Below are positions 47,444 to 58,649 of a stretch of 64,000 nucleotides of DNA, piece by piece. The notes under the pieces are model-generated. The model was not told the origin of the DNA. It did not search any database and was given only the letters and a program-made list of their open reading frames with translations. The translations under genes and the position numbers were made by a program. This stretch comes from Cryptomeria japonica (Eukaryota; Streptophyta; Pinopsida; Cupressales; Cupressaceae), in assembly GCF_030272615.1 (NCBI RefSeq), contig NC_081411.1, forward strand, positions 208,720,244 through 208,784,243, in the 5' to 3' direction. Position 1 is the stretch's first letter; every line of letters starts with the position of its first letter.

Positions 47444-47941
47444 TGTTGGTGTAAATAATTATTCATCTTGGATATTATTACACTTTACTTAAGTTTACTC
47501 AGGTACATGCATTTATTAGTAGTTTGGGTATGAGACACTTGGGTGTTTGTGTCACATTGGGATAGTGTGTGTAGGAGAATTTCCACCTTTTATGGTGTTG
47601 ATCTTATCTTGTTGTTACATTCCACCTCATGTGAAATATTTAATTGTTTCTCCTACCTACCACACCTATTTCCTACCTACCCTTGTTTCTTATTGACCCA
47701 CATGTCATGTTTGTGTGCTCATATATCCATATTACATTTCCTATATAAGCAGGCTCATCTACATTGTTTGTACGGGCAATCAATCAATATCTTGTAATGA
47801 TCCAGTTGATCATATATTTTATTTCTTGATAGAATACATTTTATTTATATCATCTATTTTGTTCTCTCTTATTTGTGTTTTCCATTGCCTCTAGATCTTG
47901 GCAAAATCTCACATGGTATCAGAGCTGGTCCAATTCTCACA
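47444..47941 (+). repeat. 3' LTR of the non-autonomous element
   Basis: Copy of 45434-45928. It also holds the internal TGGTATCAGAGC at 47914-47925, which shows that the motif is part of the LTR and not only of the internal region. Confidence 0.92.
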
Positions 47942-47946
47942 TTATT

Positions 47947-48005
47947 AAGCCTTGGAAGAAAAGTTCAACAAGTTAAATCTTGTTTGCAGAATATTTCAAT
48001 GTACT
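47947..48005 (+). pseudogene. LINE RT segment between two insertions
   Basis: Reads SLGRKVQQVKSCLQNISMYL in frame with MGWKEKL at 45433, matching the usual L1 block LSxAGRxxLIKSVLxxIPxYxLS. It stops at the solo LTR and resumes at 49708. Confidence 0.8.
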
Positions 48006-49707
48006 TGTCGACTATGAAAATGGTTAGAACAAAGCATGAAATTCAAAAGCCACCATGAAGCTAAGAAACATGCATAATAGTCGTAAGGGTATGTGCAAGA
48101 TCATGGTGGGCCAAATAGGCCCTTAAGTGGCAATGAAAATTAAAAAACAGAGTTAGGCAACTTGACGTAAAAATTCGAATAAGTTACTAACATTATTTCA
48201 GAAATATGTAAGAATGGAATTTGTAGCAAATTGAATGAAGTTTCTAAGCTACTAGTTGTTTTGAAAAAAAAAAAAATCTATTTGACAAAAAAATGAAATT
48301 TCAATGCAATAGTACTGAAATTTTAGGAAAAAGATAAGAAGAAGGTGTCTGTTTGACCACCCTAATCACAATCAAATCATAATATTTTTAAAAAAATATT
48401 TTAGACATAAGTAGAAGACTCATGTCCGGATGTGACACACATTTTTTGTATATATTTTTTTTAAATAAATAATTAATTATGATTTTTTGACTACAACTTT
48501 TTAAAAATGTAAAAAAATTGTATGTTTGACCACCATAACTTGGTCAAAACTTTATGAAATTCAATTTTTTTTAATCATATAGTATATGAAGCATAGAATG
48601 TGACACATGTTTCAGATTCAAAATATATGATACCATTTGAAAGATAGATATTTTTCAATCAACCTATCAATCATAACTTTAGTTAGAATATCGCCACTTT
48701 TTTGCCCCTCATGATCTTGCACATACCCCTAATCAAATCAATAAAGTCATCGAGACAGAATGAAAAATAAACATAAACTCAAATGATTTTAACAAAATGC
48801 ATTCCTTTGATGTTTCTTTATTTTTCTTTCTTTTTCCTCTAATGGTGTGTAGCTCTCAATAAGTGAGTGCATGTATATGACAAAACCAAGGTGATTTATG
48901 TAGCATGGTCGTGAAGATATTCAAAAAGTGTGGTTGTTTTGAATGAATAATGAGGCCTTAATTTATAATAAATTAAATTTTATTGAATGACCAAGATCGA
49001 TTTGATTTTTAGCAAGTTGAACGGACATGATTGAATGCAACTCAATGTTGCCATTTAGAAGTAGAGGATAAGATGAGCTAAAATGAAAAAAAGATGAAGA
49101 GATCAAGCATATCAAGAAAAGAGGATAAAATGGAGGATTTAATAAATGAATTTAATTAATTATCTCCAAGAAGAGGATAAATGGAGGAATTAATAAATAA
49201 AACTCATTAATTATCTCCACATGAGAAGAGGATAGATGGTGAAACTAATAAATGAGAAGAGGATAAATGGTAAAATTTACAAATAAAATTTATAAATTAT
49301 CTCCACCTACTAGCTAAAATTAGTAAGTAGAAGATATTTATGATAAATCAATAAATATAATTTATTAATTTGTTCCTCATATTTGTCGATTATGCAATTA
49401 AATAAAATAGATTTATTTAAATGATAGATAAAGGGATAAATCAATGGATATTATTTATTTATCTTAGAAGAAGTGTTAGTATAAGGGACTCAAATAATTT
49501 AATTATTTGACCCTGGGAAGGACCTAACTTTGAGAGGATAAATTGACAAAATTACTTAATCAATCTGATAAAAAGAGATGACTAAAGATAGATTGACATG
49601 AAAGAATAACATAGTATCGCCAAATGATAAAGATAAAATGCACGACATAGAGGAAATGTTACTAAAAAGGGGTTTCCACAGATGATGACAAATTTTTAGT
49701 GTCTACA
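48006..49707 (-). mobile_element. Solo LTR (Gypsy-like) in the LINE
   Basis: Plus-strand ends TGTCGACTATG and GTGTCTACA. On the minus strand it begins TGTAGACACTAAAAATTTGT, a common start of plant Gypsy LTRs. The LINE frame (…ISMY then LSLFKIP) is restored when it is removed. The expected duplication reads GTACT on the left (48001-48005) and ATATT on the right (49708-49712), two transition differences, as after methylation decay. It holds a nested MITE. Confidence 0.65.
48087..48729. mobile_element. Tourist/Harbinger-type MITE nested in the solo LTR
   Basis: Terminal inverted repeats of about 40 bp: GGGTATGTGCAAGATCATG at the left, and its reverse complement (with one extra C) CATGATCTTGCACATACCC at 48710-48728. 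Flanking TAA at 48084-48086 and 48730-48732 is a 3-bp TWA-type target duplication, typical of PIF/Harbinger elements. No coding capacity. Confidence 0.82.
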
Positions 49708-49710
49708 ATA

Positions 49711-49711
<1 letters not shown>

Positions 49712-49748
<37 letters not shown>
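49712..49748. repeat. (CT)n microsatellite at a LINE coding position
   Basis: About 18 units directly after the solo LTR, leading into TTCAAAATTCC of the LINE frame. The LINE normally has a short Leu-Ser-Leu stretch here. Confidence 0.92.
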
Positions 49749-49750
<2 letters not shown>

Positions 49751-51480
49751 AAAATTCCTTGTGTTGTAGCTGATAAAATAGAAAATATTCAAAGGAGGTT
49801 TCTTTTGATAGGGATTGAAGAAAAGTCACACATTGCCTTGGTTGGGCCTAGAATAGGGTGTGCAAGCCTAAAATGTTTGGAGGACTTGGGATAAGAAAAA
49901 TCAGACCTTTTAATTGATCTCTTCTGTCGAAAATTGGGTGGCAGATTATTGAAAGGGATAAGGATTGGGTAAAAATTATGAGAGCTAAATACCTAAGTAA
50001 TACCCATGTGATTATCTTATTTATGATATTGGCATGCCCTCATAATCTTATATTTGGAATAATATTTTGAAAATAAAAATGTGTTGAAAAAAGGTGGTAA
50101 CATGATTGTAGGAGATGGAAGAATCAAAAGAATATGGGATGATTTATGGTTTAAGGTTGTGATCTGCTTCTAACTTATTTTAATATGGTAAAAAACTTCA
50201 TAATATATAAAAATAGGACTTTGTTACACAATTAGTTTAGCTGGTAGGACATTATCAAGGTTGGGAATTTTTTAGGAATCAACTAAAAGATGTCAAGGGT
50301 ATTCTTGACTTTAATCCTAATAAAATGGAAGATGAAGTCACCCTACTGTAGTATTATCTTGGTGATAGCTACTTTATCTAAACAAGTAGGAAGGATATCT
50401 AGATTTGGAGATATTAGTTCTCGGGGGTGTTCTTAGTCAAATCTACTTATAGGGCTACAAAGGAATTGACATGGAGAATTTTAATTGGAACAATATGTGG
50501 GTGACCAATCGTATTCCCAAAATCAATTTCTTTTGGTGGGTCATTGCCCACAATAACATTTTAACCATAGATAATCTGAACAAAAGGGGATTTTTGTTTG
50601 TTAGTAGATGTTACCTCTATCTTATGGACTGAGAGGACATTGATCATATTTTTTTGCATTGTCACTATGATAGAGAGGATTGGTTTGAGGTTTTTGCTAA
50701 CCTAAGGATTTCTTGGCCTCTCCCTGAGCATATGAGAAGTTTAATGGAGCATTGGGGTCATTTCCCTTTCAAACATCCTATTATCCAAAGTCTATAGTCT
50801 TAAATTACCCTTTGTGTGGTATGGAATATCTGGAAGGAGTCAAACAACAAAATATTTAGGGAAACTTCAAGAAACAACTATACTCTATTCTAGGTTATCA
50901 AACAACAAATTAAGGAAAATGTGAATGATACTTCCTTTGGGTTGTCGAAGACTTTTCCTAGCCTTCAAGAACTTAGAGTTAAATAGATTTGAGGGATCAA
51001 TCATAATTTGATGAAGATTAACTGAAATAACTTGACCCTAAGAAAGGAATGCAAGTGATCTCCTCTGAAGGAAGGGTGGGTGAAATGTAACTTTGATGGC
51101 TATTCTAAAGAAAGGGAGCTTTGGTATTGGGGGTGTTGTCAAAGATAACAAGGGACTCATCATTGAGTGGTATATTGTGAATCTAGACAGAGGTTGCAAT
51201 AATCAGGTGGAAGCTTTTGCTACTTGGTAGGGTCGTAGAAGACTTAGGGAGAAGAATTATTAGGAAATTATCCTTGAAGGGGATTCCAAATTGATTGTGG
51301 ACCGCTTAAATGGTAAAGCAATATGCCCATGGGAAATTATAAGTGTTATGGAAGACAAAAAATGATTTCATTATGAGCTTCCCTCAATCTAAAGTTCAAC
51401 ATATTTTTAGGGAAGGTAATAGGGCTATTGATGATTTTGCTAATCATGGCCTCAAGTATGATGATTGGACCTTCTTATCA
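49749..51480 (+). pseudogene. LINE ORF2 C-terminal half: RT end, zf-RVT, RNase H
   Basis: Starts LFKIPCVVADKIENIQRRFL, the end of the RT region. At about 50480-50770 lies a zf-RVT-like part with NRIPKINFFWW and DHIFLHCHYDREDW. From about 51075 comes an RNase H domain with WVKCNFDGYSK, then an EGDSKLIVD-like segment (about 51268-51300) and FREGNRAIDDFANHGLKYDD near the end. Many stops and shifts. RNase H would degrade the RNA of the copy hybrid. Confidence 0.82.
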
Positions 51481-51550
51481 TTCCCTTAATGTCCTCCCAG
51501 TCTTAAAGAGATTCTCTTTTTATAAAAGGGTAGAAATTACCTAAAGGATT

Positions 51551-52736
51551 ATAATTCCTTTGCCAATAAAACTTACCATGGTGATGAAAAAATAATTAGA
51601 TAAAGGGGGTGAAAAGGCTCTAATATTTTTGAAATTCAAATTTGGTTGAAGTATGTGATGTTGACACCGATTCTTGATCATGGTCTAGGCTAGATGATAT
51701 TTATGACTCTTCTTGGCATGGTGGAGTTTAATGATTTTAAAGACTTAAATGTTATGAATATACCTTACTTTTGTCGGATTTCATTGCCATAAGTGGTGAA
51801 AGGATTTGTGGAGATGACGATGCCTTGAATTTGTATCCTTTTAAGGATAGCTATTTATGGAGTGGTCACTTCACATGTGTGAGATGGACCTATTTTTTTG
51901 ACACTCCTAACCTTAATTACTCTCATTTTTTTTCCTTTTTTGACTATGGAAATCTTTGTGGGCCTAAATTGCTCTTTGCTTGTTTGTCTCTTTTGTCAAT
52001 TATTGAGTTAAAGATTATAATGGGGAGTGCTCTGAAGCACTTGAAATCCAAAGATGGAAATGAGTTAAAATAAATGATGAAGTATCGGATCTCTTTGATA
52101 GGGTGGGGATGACCCCTTATTGTTTTGGCATGAAAGGCTATAACAGGGCTTTGTCAACTAAATTCTACAACTCTTGGTAGAAGGGGGTGGTTACCATTGG
52201 CAACATCAATTTCATAGTTACCCTAGAGATTATTGTGGAAGCCATTGGTTTGAAACGTGAAGGACAAAAAGTGGATAAGAAAAGTTCAGGGGCCTACAAA
52301 GGATTTCTCAAGAAATTATTTGAAAAAGGTGAAAGACTGAAGGTTTTGTAGATTGACTCTAATAATTCCATCTTTCCAACCCCATATGTAATGGTGAGTT
52401 TCCATGTGATGAATTATTTTACCTCAGAAGGGGATTATTCTACTGTTCATGGCTATCATTTTTTGATTTTAAATCATGTTCATCATGGGGATAAAATTGA
52501 CCTACCATTCTATTTGTTCGCTTCTTTGTCTACTAGTATCTCTAAAAGGGCCTCTACCCATTTACATCAATAGTTCATTTATGTCCTTTACCAATTTTCC
52601 TTTGATTGTTGCACTCACAAAAGTCACTTATTAACCTTTTCTAAAAACCCTAGCAACTTTGAGGAAACCACTCATAGCTCAATTCGTATAGAACTTGTTG
52701 AATATAAACCACCGCCTTTTAAATGCAACAAGCCTG
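51551..52736 (+). pseudogene. Unrecognised decayed coding region after the LINE
   Basis: A plus-strand protein-like trace in two frames. ORF 51771-52073 begins SDFIAISGERICGDD. The trace then follows as FGMKGYNRALSTKFYNSW, a stop, FIVTLEIIVEAIGLKREG, MVSFHVMNYFTSEGDYSTVH, GYHFLILNHVHHGDKIDLPF and YLFASLSTSISKRA, up to the LTR at 52737. I do not recognise a family with certainty. The pattern resembles large uncharacterised ORFs that accompany retroelements in plants. It could be a captured gene or a third LINE-linked ORF. Confidence 0.4.
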
Positions 52737-53629
52737 TGTTGGCAATTGACACTCATTAGATTCATATGTTGTCATTGATGGCAACAAGATTTTATTTAAG
52801 GCATATATCGATATTTATAGGCATACACCAATGGATATCGGCATTGGAGTATTCAGGGTCATCACCGACATCGACATCCAACACTTCAGTGAAGTTGACA
52901 TCAGTTTGGGATCCGAAAGGTTTTATTTGCAAAATCATTTTGTAATTATTGTATAGGGCCGATATTGAATATATTTTGTATTGTAAGCCAACACAAGGCA
53001 TATTGTTTGTAAAGGGTATACAAGTCAGTTTGTTAGGTTATTTTGTACGAGGACAAGGAAGTAGAATTGTGTAATGCGAAGGATATATATGTAGGTCATT
53101 TTGTGTGCGAATGTTATATCATGCAATAATTAGTAGATTATTTGTAAATCATTCTTGGAGGAAAGGAGATACTAGTAGAAGGATTCAAGGTTTATGAACC
53201 GGTACAGAGAAGAGCTATAACCAATACTCTTTTTGGCATTGCAGATGCATTTTATGAGTTCACCATTACTATTTTATCTCAGAAGAAGCTTGTAGTAAGT
53301 GAGACTCTTTTGTCTTGAGCAATGTGCTCTAGGTAGTGTACCTTCCTCCATGTGTAGGCCCCCATGCTATGTAATATCTTTCATATGGCTAGTGAATTGA
53401 TATTGTGGGTCACAAATCCCACCATGGTTTTTCCTCTTTGAGGTTTTCCACATATAAATTCAGTGTGTTATGTTGTTCATTCATGTGGCTGGTTTATTTA
53501 ATTCATGTTATATGTTTCTTCATTTACTGGTTTATATGTGTATGTTATAAAAGGTTAAAATCTTGTGTTACCGACAAAACACTGATTCACCCCCTCTCTC
53601 AGTGTTCTTGGATTCATTGTATTCCAACA
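52737..53629 (+). repeat. 5' LTR of the pol-less element
   Basis: Ends with GATTCACCCC, CTCTCAGTG and ATTCCAACA. Its match to the 3' LTR is collinear, with small indels and scattered substitutions. Confidence 0.92.
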
Positions 53630-53631
53630 AT

Positions 53632-53643
53632 TGGTATTAGAGC
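53632..53643 (+). promoter_or_regulatory. Primer binding site of the pol-less element
   Basis: TGGTATTAGAGC two bases after the 5' LTR. It differs by one base from the common TGGTATCAGAGC. Confidence 0.82.
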
Positions 53644-53703
53644 TTGGTACCTCAGAGGAAGTTTAACAGTTTGAGGAAGATCTTGAAACCAGAATCATTG
53701 AAT

Positions 53704-54855
53704 ATGGCTATGGAGAAGCAACTTGAGATTGCACTTGAGGATTATAATGCTGAAAGGATGATGAACTTAAAACAACAAGATGGATTGAATTCTACTAATG
53801 AGTTTATTCTTGTTCTGCAAGAAAAGTTATCATTTGCTCAAGCTAAGAGAAAGGAAATTTTGCAAAACCAGGATGATGAAGAGAAAAATGCACTTAAGGA
53901 ACAATGTCAGAAATTGAGTCAAGCTAACATGCTCTTGAAGAATGAAATGCAAGACTTAACTATGAGGATGTCAAAAGATATTGAGGACAAAAAGAAGAAG
54001 GAAGAAAATATTTCTATATCTCTGAAGAACAATTTTGAAGAATGTGACAGATTGACTCATGAGAATAATGTGTTGAAACTGTTTTGGTACAATCTTGGAA
54101 TAATGAACAAGATCTTGAAAGACAAATAATAACTCTGAGAGATGATCTGACTACTACAAGTGAGTATAAAGAAAAATTTAGGATTATTGCTGCACAGTTG
54201 GATGATTTATTGAAAAGACAAAGGCAGAATGAAGGTTCTAGAGGACTTGGATTTGTACAAGGCGAAAGCTCCAGTACTGCAAATGAAGATCAGACAACCG
54301 GTATGCAGAACTCATCAGAACAGAGGAAACCCTGTAAGGAAATCTAATGCTTACAAATTCAATGTTAGATGTTTTGTTTGTAATAAATTTGGGCACATGG
54401 CTAGACAATGTAGAAATATAGCAAATCAAAACTACAATTCAGTTCTTGGTCAATGTACAAATTGCAAGAAATATGGTCATAAGTCAGAAGATTGCAGAAT
54501 GAATGTGAAATGTCATGCATGTGGAAAGTTTGGACATTTGGCTAATCAATGTAGGTCAAGGAATGACACCAGATATGTCAAAGAAATTCAAAAGAACAAT
54601 GTTACATGTTATGAATGCAAAAAAATAGGTCATATTGCTAAGTACTGCAAAAGCAAGATTACACCGGTTAGTAATGATAAAGAAAATGAGAAAGGAAAGA
54701 AGAAGGTAGATGAAATACAACAAGATCACACCAAGAGATGGGTTACAAAATCTGAAGAACCAAGTGGAGATGTAACTACATCGGTAACTGCACCTGTAAC
54801 TCCACCGGTAGAACATAGCATTCCTGCACCTGTAGGAAATTCAATTGGTAACTGA
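53704..54855 (+). pseudogene. gag with coiled coil and four CCHC knuckles, two frameshifts
   Basis: Start ATG 53704 (MAMEKQLEIALED…), 60 bp after the primer binding site. The N-terminal ~140 codons are Lys/Glu/Gln-rich with heptad-like spacing, a probable coiled coil. The frame shifts near 54083 and again near 54320. The last part has four knuckles: CFVCNKFGHMARQC, CTNCKKYGHKSEDC, CHACGKFGHLANQC and CYECKKIGHIAKYC, followed by a Lys-rich stretch and a Thr/Val/Pro-rich tail. Most plant Copia gags have one knuckle and Gypsy one or two, so four is unusual. Likely role: RNA binding and packaging. Confidence 0.85.
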
Positions 54856-55213
54856 GGCATACACCTTAGGGGTTGGAAAATTCATTGCAAATATTGCATA
54901 TTCCTCGGAAGAGATCTGGAGAGTGGTATTGATTATTGATGGAGGTTTATCGGGCATAAAACTATGAAACTGACATCCGGTAGGGCACATCACTAAGTAC
55001 TTATGACAATGATGAATTAGGGTTTACTTGCTGATGAAAAAGAAAAAAATAAACTCATTTTCACTCACCAAACACTCCAGAAAACCAGAGCGAAGAAAAG
55101 GTGAATCATAGGCGATCAAGAGCGAGCAAAGGTATTCCAAAGAATTTCAGAAGTTATCTAAGAAGTAATCAAAACCCTTCAACCGATGACTGTTTTCTAG
55201 GTATTTCTTTGAA
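54856..55213 (+). other. Spacer between gag and the large ORF
   Basis: No protease or other pol motif is seen. The last ~150 bases (AGCGAAGAAAAGGTG… region) look like a leader for the next ORF, but I cannot identify a promoter. Confidence 0.45.
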
Positions 55214-58200
55214 ATGGTATCTGGATCATCATCTTCTCCTACTTTCATTGCAAATACCACTATTGTTGAGGTTAAGAATAGGCTTAGGCCCATTTTCAAT
55301 GAATTTCCCCAAATTTCTATGGAGGAAGACTCTACTGGCATATTTTCGAGGGTTCCCAATGGTGTGGTTTATGTGGAAGATGTTAGGGCCTATATTCATT
55401 GCACCTTGGAGGATTTAGGAACTAACAAAATCAAGGGAATGTATCAATCTGTGATACTAGGAAGCTCTAGAACAATCAAGCCGAAATATCAAATCATTGA
55501 AGACCAAGGGTTAACCGGAATCCTATATATACTGGAATTCAAGGATGAAGTGATCAGATATGTTCTGAGCAGGGTCCATAATGAGTTTATCTAGCTGGAC
55601 CGACCTCACATGATCACCAAAGAAGCTATGCAGGAAGTCATCGACTTACCTAAAGTTGGACAAGAACCAGGAAAGAAGATCTCCAACATTGCAGTTGAGA
55701 AGCTCACCGATGCAACCCATGATGGAAGATCAATGAGGGTCAACACCATCAAAGATAGAGATGTGAAATTTGCTAGCATGATCATCGGCTACAAGGTAAC
55801 TCAATCAAGTGGATTGAACTCTATTGCCAATTCTTGTATCCATGCTGCATATCAAATGATAAAGAACAATGAAAAGTATGACTTATGTTAATGGTTAAGG
55901 AGTGAATTGATGTCAAATCTTGGCAAGATCAAAGGTGTTAAGAAAGGAACCTTCCGGTTTGGCAATCTTATTGTCTGTTTGATGCTATAATTCATGAATG
56001 AGCTATTGAGTTTGGAAAATAAATGTTGGGATCATGACATACTGATAGGTATGCAGATCAAAGATGCAATCACCGGTTTTGGTAGTAACAGGGATGAGAA
56101 GCTTTGGTCATACTTCAAAACTGTTCAGGAGAACATAAGACCGAGGGAAAGAATCTCCAAACACATTATGGAAAAATACTCCACTGATGTTTGCTTCATG
56201 GTAAAAACATATGAGACACTCATGGAAGTAGTGGAACCTAGAACTATATGGGTCACTGAATTGGGGTATGAAGTATATGACAACATTTTGGAGCTATATG
56301 CTAAAATGTTGATTGATACTCCTTTGGATGATAAGGCTGAACACTTTGGCACTGCAAAGGAGAAGGCTCTCGAGGTTAAAATTAGTTTCAACAAGAAAAG
56401 AAGAGAAAAGAAGATAGACAAATGTCTGCATTTGTTCAGAATGTAATTCACATGATAGATACAGAACTAGGTTCTTGATCTAAACTGGTAGATCAATCGA
56501 AAGTAGCAAGTGCTCCTAAGGTGAAGAGGCCTGAGAATTTCATTTCTTATATCACTCCTGACTCAGATCCAAATGATAATCAACCTCTTGCATTCAGAAG
56601 GGTACAAAGGAAGAAAGCTGACAAGTCTCTGGTAGAAGAGAAGGTAGAACCAAGGAGGAAGCTAATTAGAAAGGTAACAACTGCATCCACACCTCTAGCA
56701 AAGAAGAGGTAGCCCGATCCATCCACTCCTACAACCCCCAAGAAGAAGAAAAAAAGTGCGATAGATGAAGCAAATGAATATGGTAATGTTACCATCATTC
56801 TCCCAATGACTTGTGCATAATTGATTGATGAGGTAGCTAAAGATGGAATCTTGAAGAATGTGTCAAATTTCTATGAAGATTTAGATGATAATGAGAAAAG
56901 TGAAATGGAAGAAGCAATTTTGTTATATTTAGACATATTTAAGAAGGCTTTGGTAGAGATTTTGAAGGAAATTACTTTATCATTATATAATAAGTTAGGT
57001 GCAAGGAGATTAGATGCAATAATGAGGGACAAAGAAATTAAAGAAGTTGAAATTTTGAGTATGTGTGGCTCTATAAATAATGAGGAAATGAAAAGGTGTA
57101 TAGATGTTGCAAATAGAACAATCTTTAGCAGCAAACCCCGACAAATAAGCTTAATGATGGGTAGAGTTAATGAGATAATAAATGAGACTAGAGATGGTTG
57201 GGATAAATTATTCCAAAAGAATCCTAATTTTCTCACTTCTCAAGAAGAATTTGCTAAGGAAACAACTCCCACCATTCTGGACAAATCTAAAGGGAAAGGA
57301 ATTTTGGGAAGTTCAGATCAAATTTTGAGTGAACTGGCAGATAAACCTAAAACTGATGAGAGTGTACAGACTAAATTGACTGAGACTATATTTGTACAAT
57401 CTAGGCAAGGTAATATAGATAATATACAGGATATAGAAAATATTATGGATAATACTCCACCGGAAGTAACAGATACTGCACCAAGTGGCGAAGCCACCGG
57501 TGCAAAAGATGATGAGAAAAGGGATACACTAGGAGAGGATAAGGAAGATAAGGAAAAGGAGACTGAACCAATAGTTGATTCCCCAACAAAAATTTTGGCA
57601 ATTGAAACTTCTCAAGTTGAGAAGAAATCAATCACAGAGATGAGTCCCACAGAGCTAATGATGATGGCTACTCAAAAGCTGATGAAGGAAGGATCTGCAG
57701 ACAAAGGAATAATAGATCAATCAATAAATTTTTTGCATAGATTGATTCCTGATTGTATGATTGAAAATAAAGAAAGCCCTTTCGGCAAGCTTAAGGCATT
57801 AACAAAGCACATATCGAAAAACTGTCAATCATTGCAACATATTTTCGACAAGAAAGCACTTGAAAGATTTACTCTGGCCAAGAAAGCCGCTTTTGACCAG
57901 ATTATTGAGACAGAGAAGAGGAAGGTTGAAGAGAAACTTTTACTCATTGAAAATTATTTGAAACAATGTACTAACATCTACAAGGTCTGTTGTAATATAG
58001 AAATTCTTACAACAAATGTGTATAAGAGGTTAAAGGAGTTACATGAACATATTGCTAATATAGCTAATTCTTTTGATGGACTAACTTCACTTATAACTTC
58101 TATTGATGGACAAATTTTGACTTTGGAGGAACAATTTTTTGCTTCTGAAAAGGAAAGAGACAAGATTATTCAAAGAGAAAGGAGTCTCAGAGGTTTGGTG

Positions 58201-58416
58201 AGTCCAAGATTGGATTCACTTGGTGTACATAAGAGGGAATGTATGGATATGCTTGCAAAGCCCACACCGAAAGAAGTCACTGAGAAAGAAACACTAGCAC
58301 ATTTAATGAGTGGACTTGTATCCATATCTGAAACATTCAAAACCAGCTGGGATACCTATGTACAGTTGCTAGAGAAAGTTTACCCAAAAATCTTGAGATT
58401 GGTCAAGCTACGATAA
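55214..58416 (+). pseudogene. Large ORF of unknown function in the pol-less element
   Basis: Starts ATG 55214 (MVSGSSSSPTFIANTT). One frame runs to about 56415 with three stops (55592, 55889, 55988); then a single shift near 56415 leads to a second frame to 58416 with stops near 56476, 56710 and 56818. In total about 1,067 codons. The N-terminal part has repeated blocks such as VEDVRAYIHCTLEDLGTNKI, ITKEAMQEVIDLP, DVKFASMIIGYKV and GLNSIANSCIHAAYQM. The middle is basic (KKRREKK, RRVQRKKADK, TPKKKKKSA), possible nuclear localisation signals. The C-terminal 531 codons (56821-58416, intact) are acidic then Lys/Glu-rich, with coiled-coil character near EKRKVEEKLLLIENYLKQ. No enzyme motif found. 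Confidence 0.7.
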
Positions 58417-58637
58417 AGTAATCTGTAATTATTCTTTAAAATTTTTTTTCACCGATCTTTGGCATTGATGCCAAAGGGAGAGTGTATATTATGTTATGTA
58501 TATGTATGTAATCCAAGGGGGAGGATATCATCAGAGTATATTGCAGATAGAGTCAATTAGCTTAGGGGGAGCATGTTTGATGTTTTAGTTAAACCGGCAG
58601 GGAATCCATTTTTCACATGAGTGTTGCCATCAATGCC

Positions 58638-58649
58638 AAAGGGGGAGAT
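58638..58649 (+). promoter_or_regulatory. Polypurine tract of the pol-less element
   Basis: AAAGGGGGAGAT directly before the 3' LTR. A related GCCAAAGGGAGAG lies at about 58471. Confidence 0.82.

Larger units (their letters stand above)
45434..47941 (+). mobile_element. Non-autonomous LTR retrotransposon (LARD/TRIM-like)
   Basis: Bounded by the perfect 5-bp duplication TTATT at 45429-45433 and 47942-47946. LTRs 45434-45928 and 47444-47941 (495 and 498 bp) are very similar, both starting TGTTGGTGTAAATAATTATT and ending TTCTCACA. The primer binding site TGGTATCAGAGCC is at 45929 and the polypurine tract at 47435-47443. The ~1.5 kb between has no recognisable protein, so it depended on another element. 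The close LTR similarity makes it one of the younger insertions here. Confidence 0.93.
41727..51550 (+). mobile_element. L1-type LINE, 5'-truncated and interrupted
   Basis: A plus-strand non-LTR element with ORF1 (DUF4283 and knuckle), endonuclease, reverse transcriptase, a zf-RVT-like Cys/His segment and a C-terminal RNase H, in the usual plant order. Many stops and shifts make it dead. It is split by an LTR element (45434-47941) and a solo LTR with a nested MITE (48006-49707). Without these it is about 5.6 kb, close to a full plant L1. The first part of ORF1 is missing at the left edge. Confidence 0.88.

Noticed and set aside
53405-53674. 89-codon plus-strand frame, with a matching one at 59311-59508
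   Set aside because: Both are the same stretch of the two LTRs; an LTR shadow without domain evidence.
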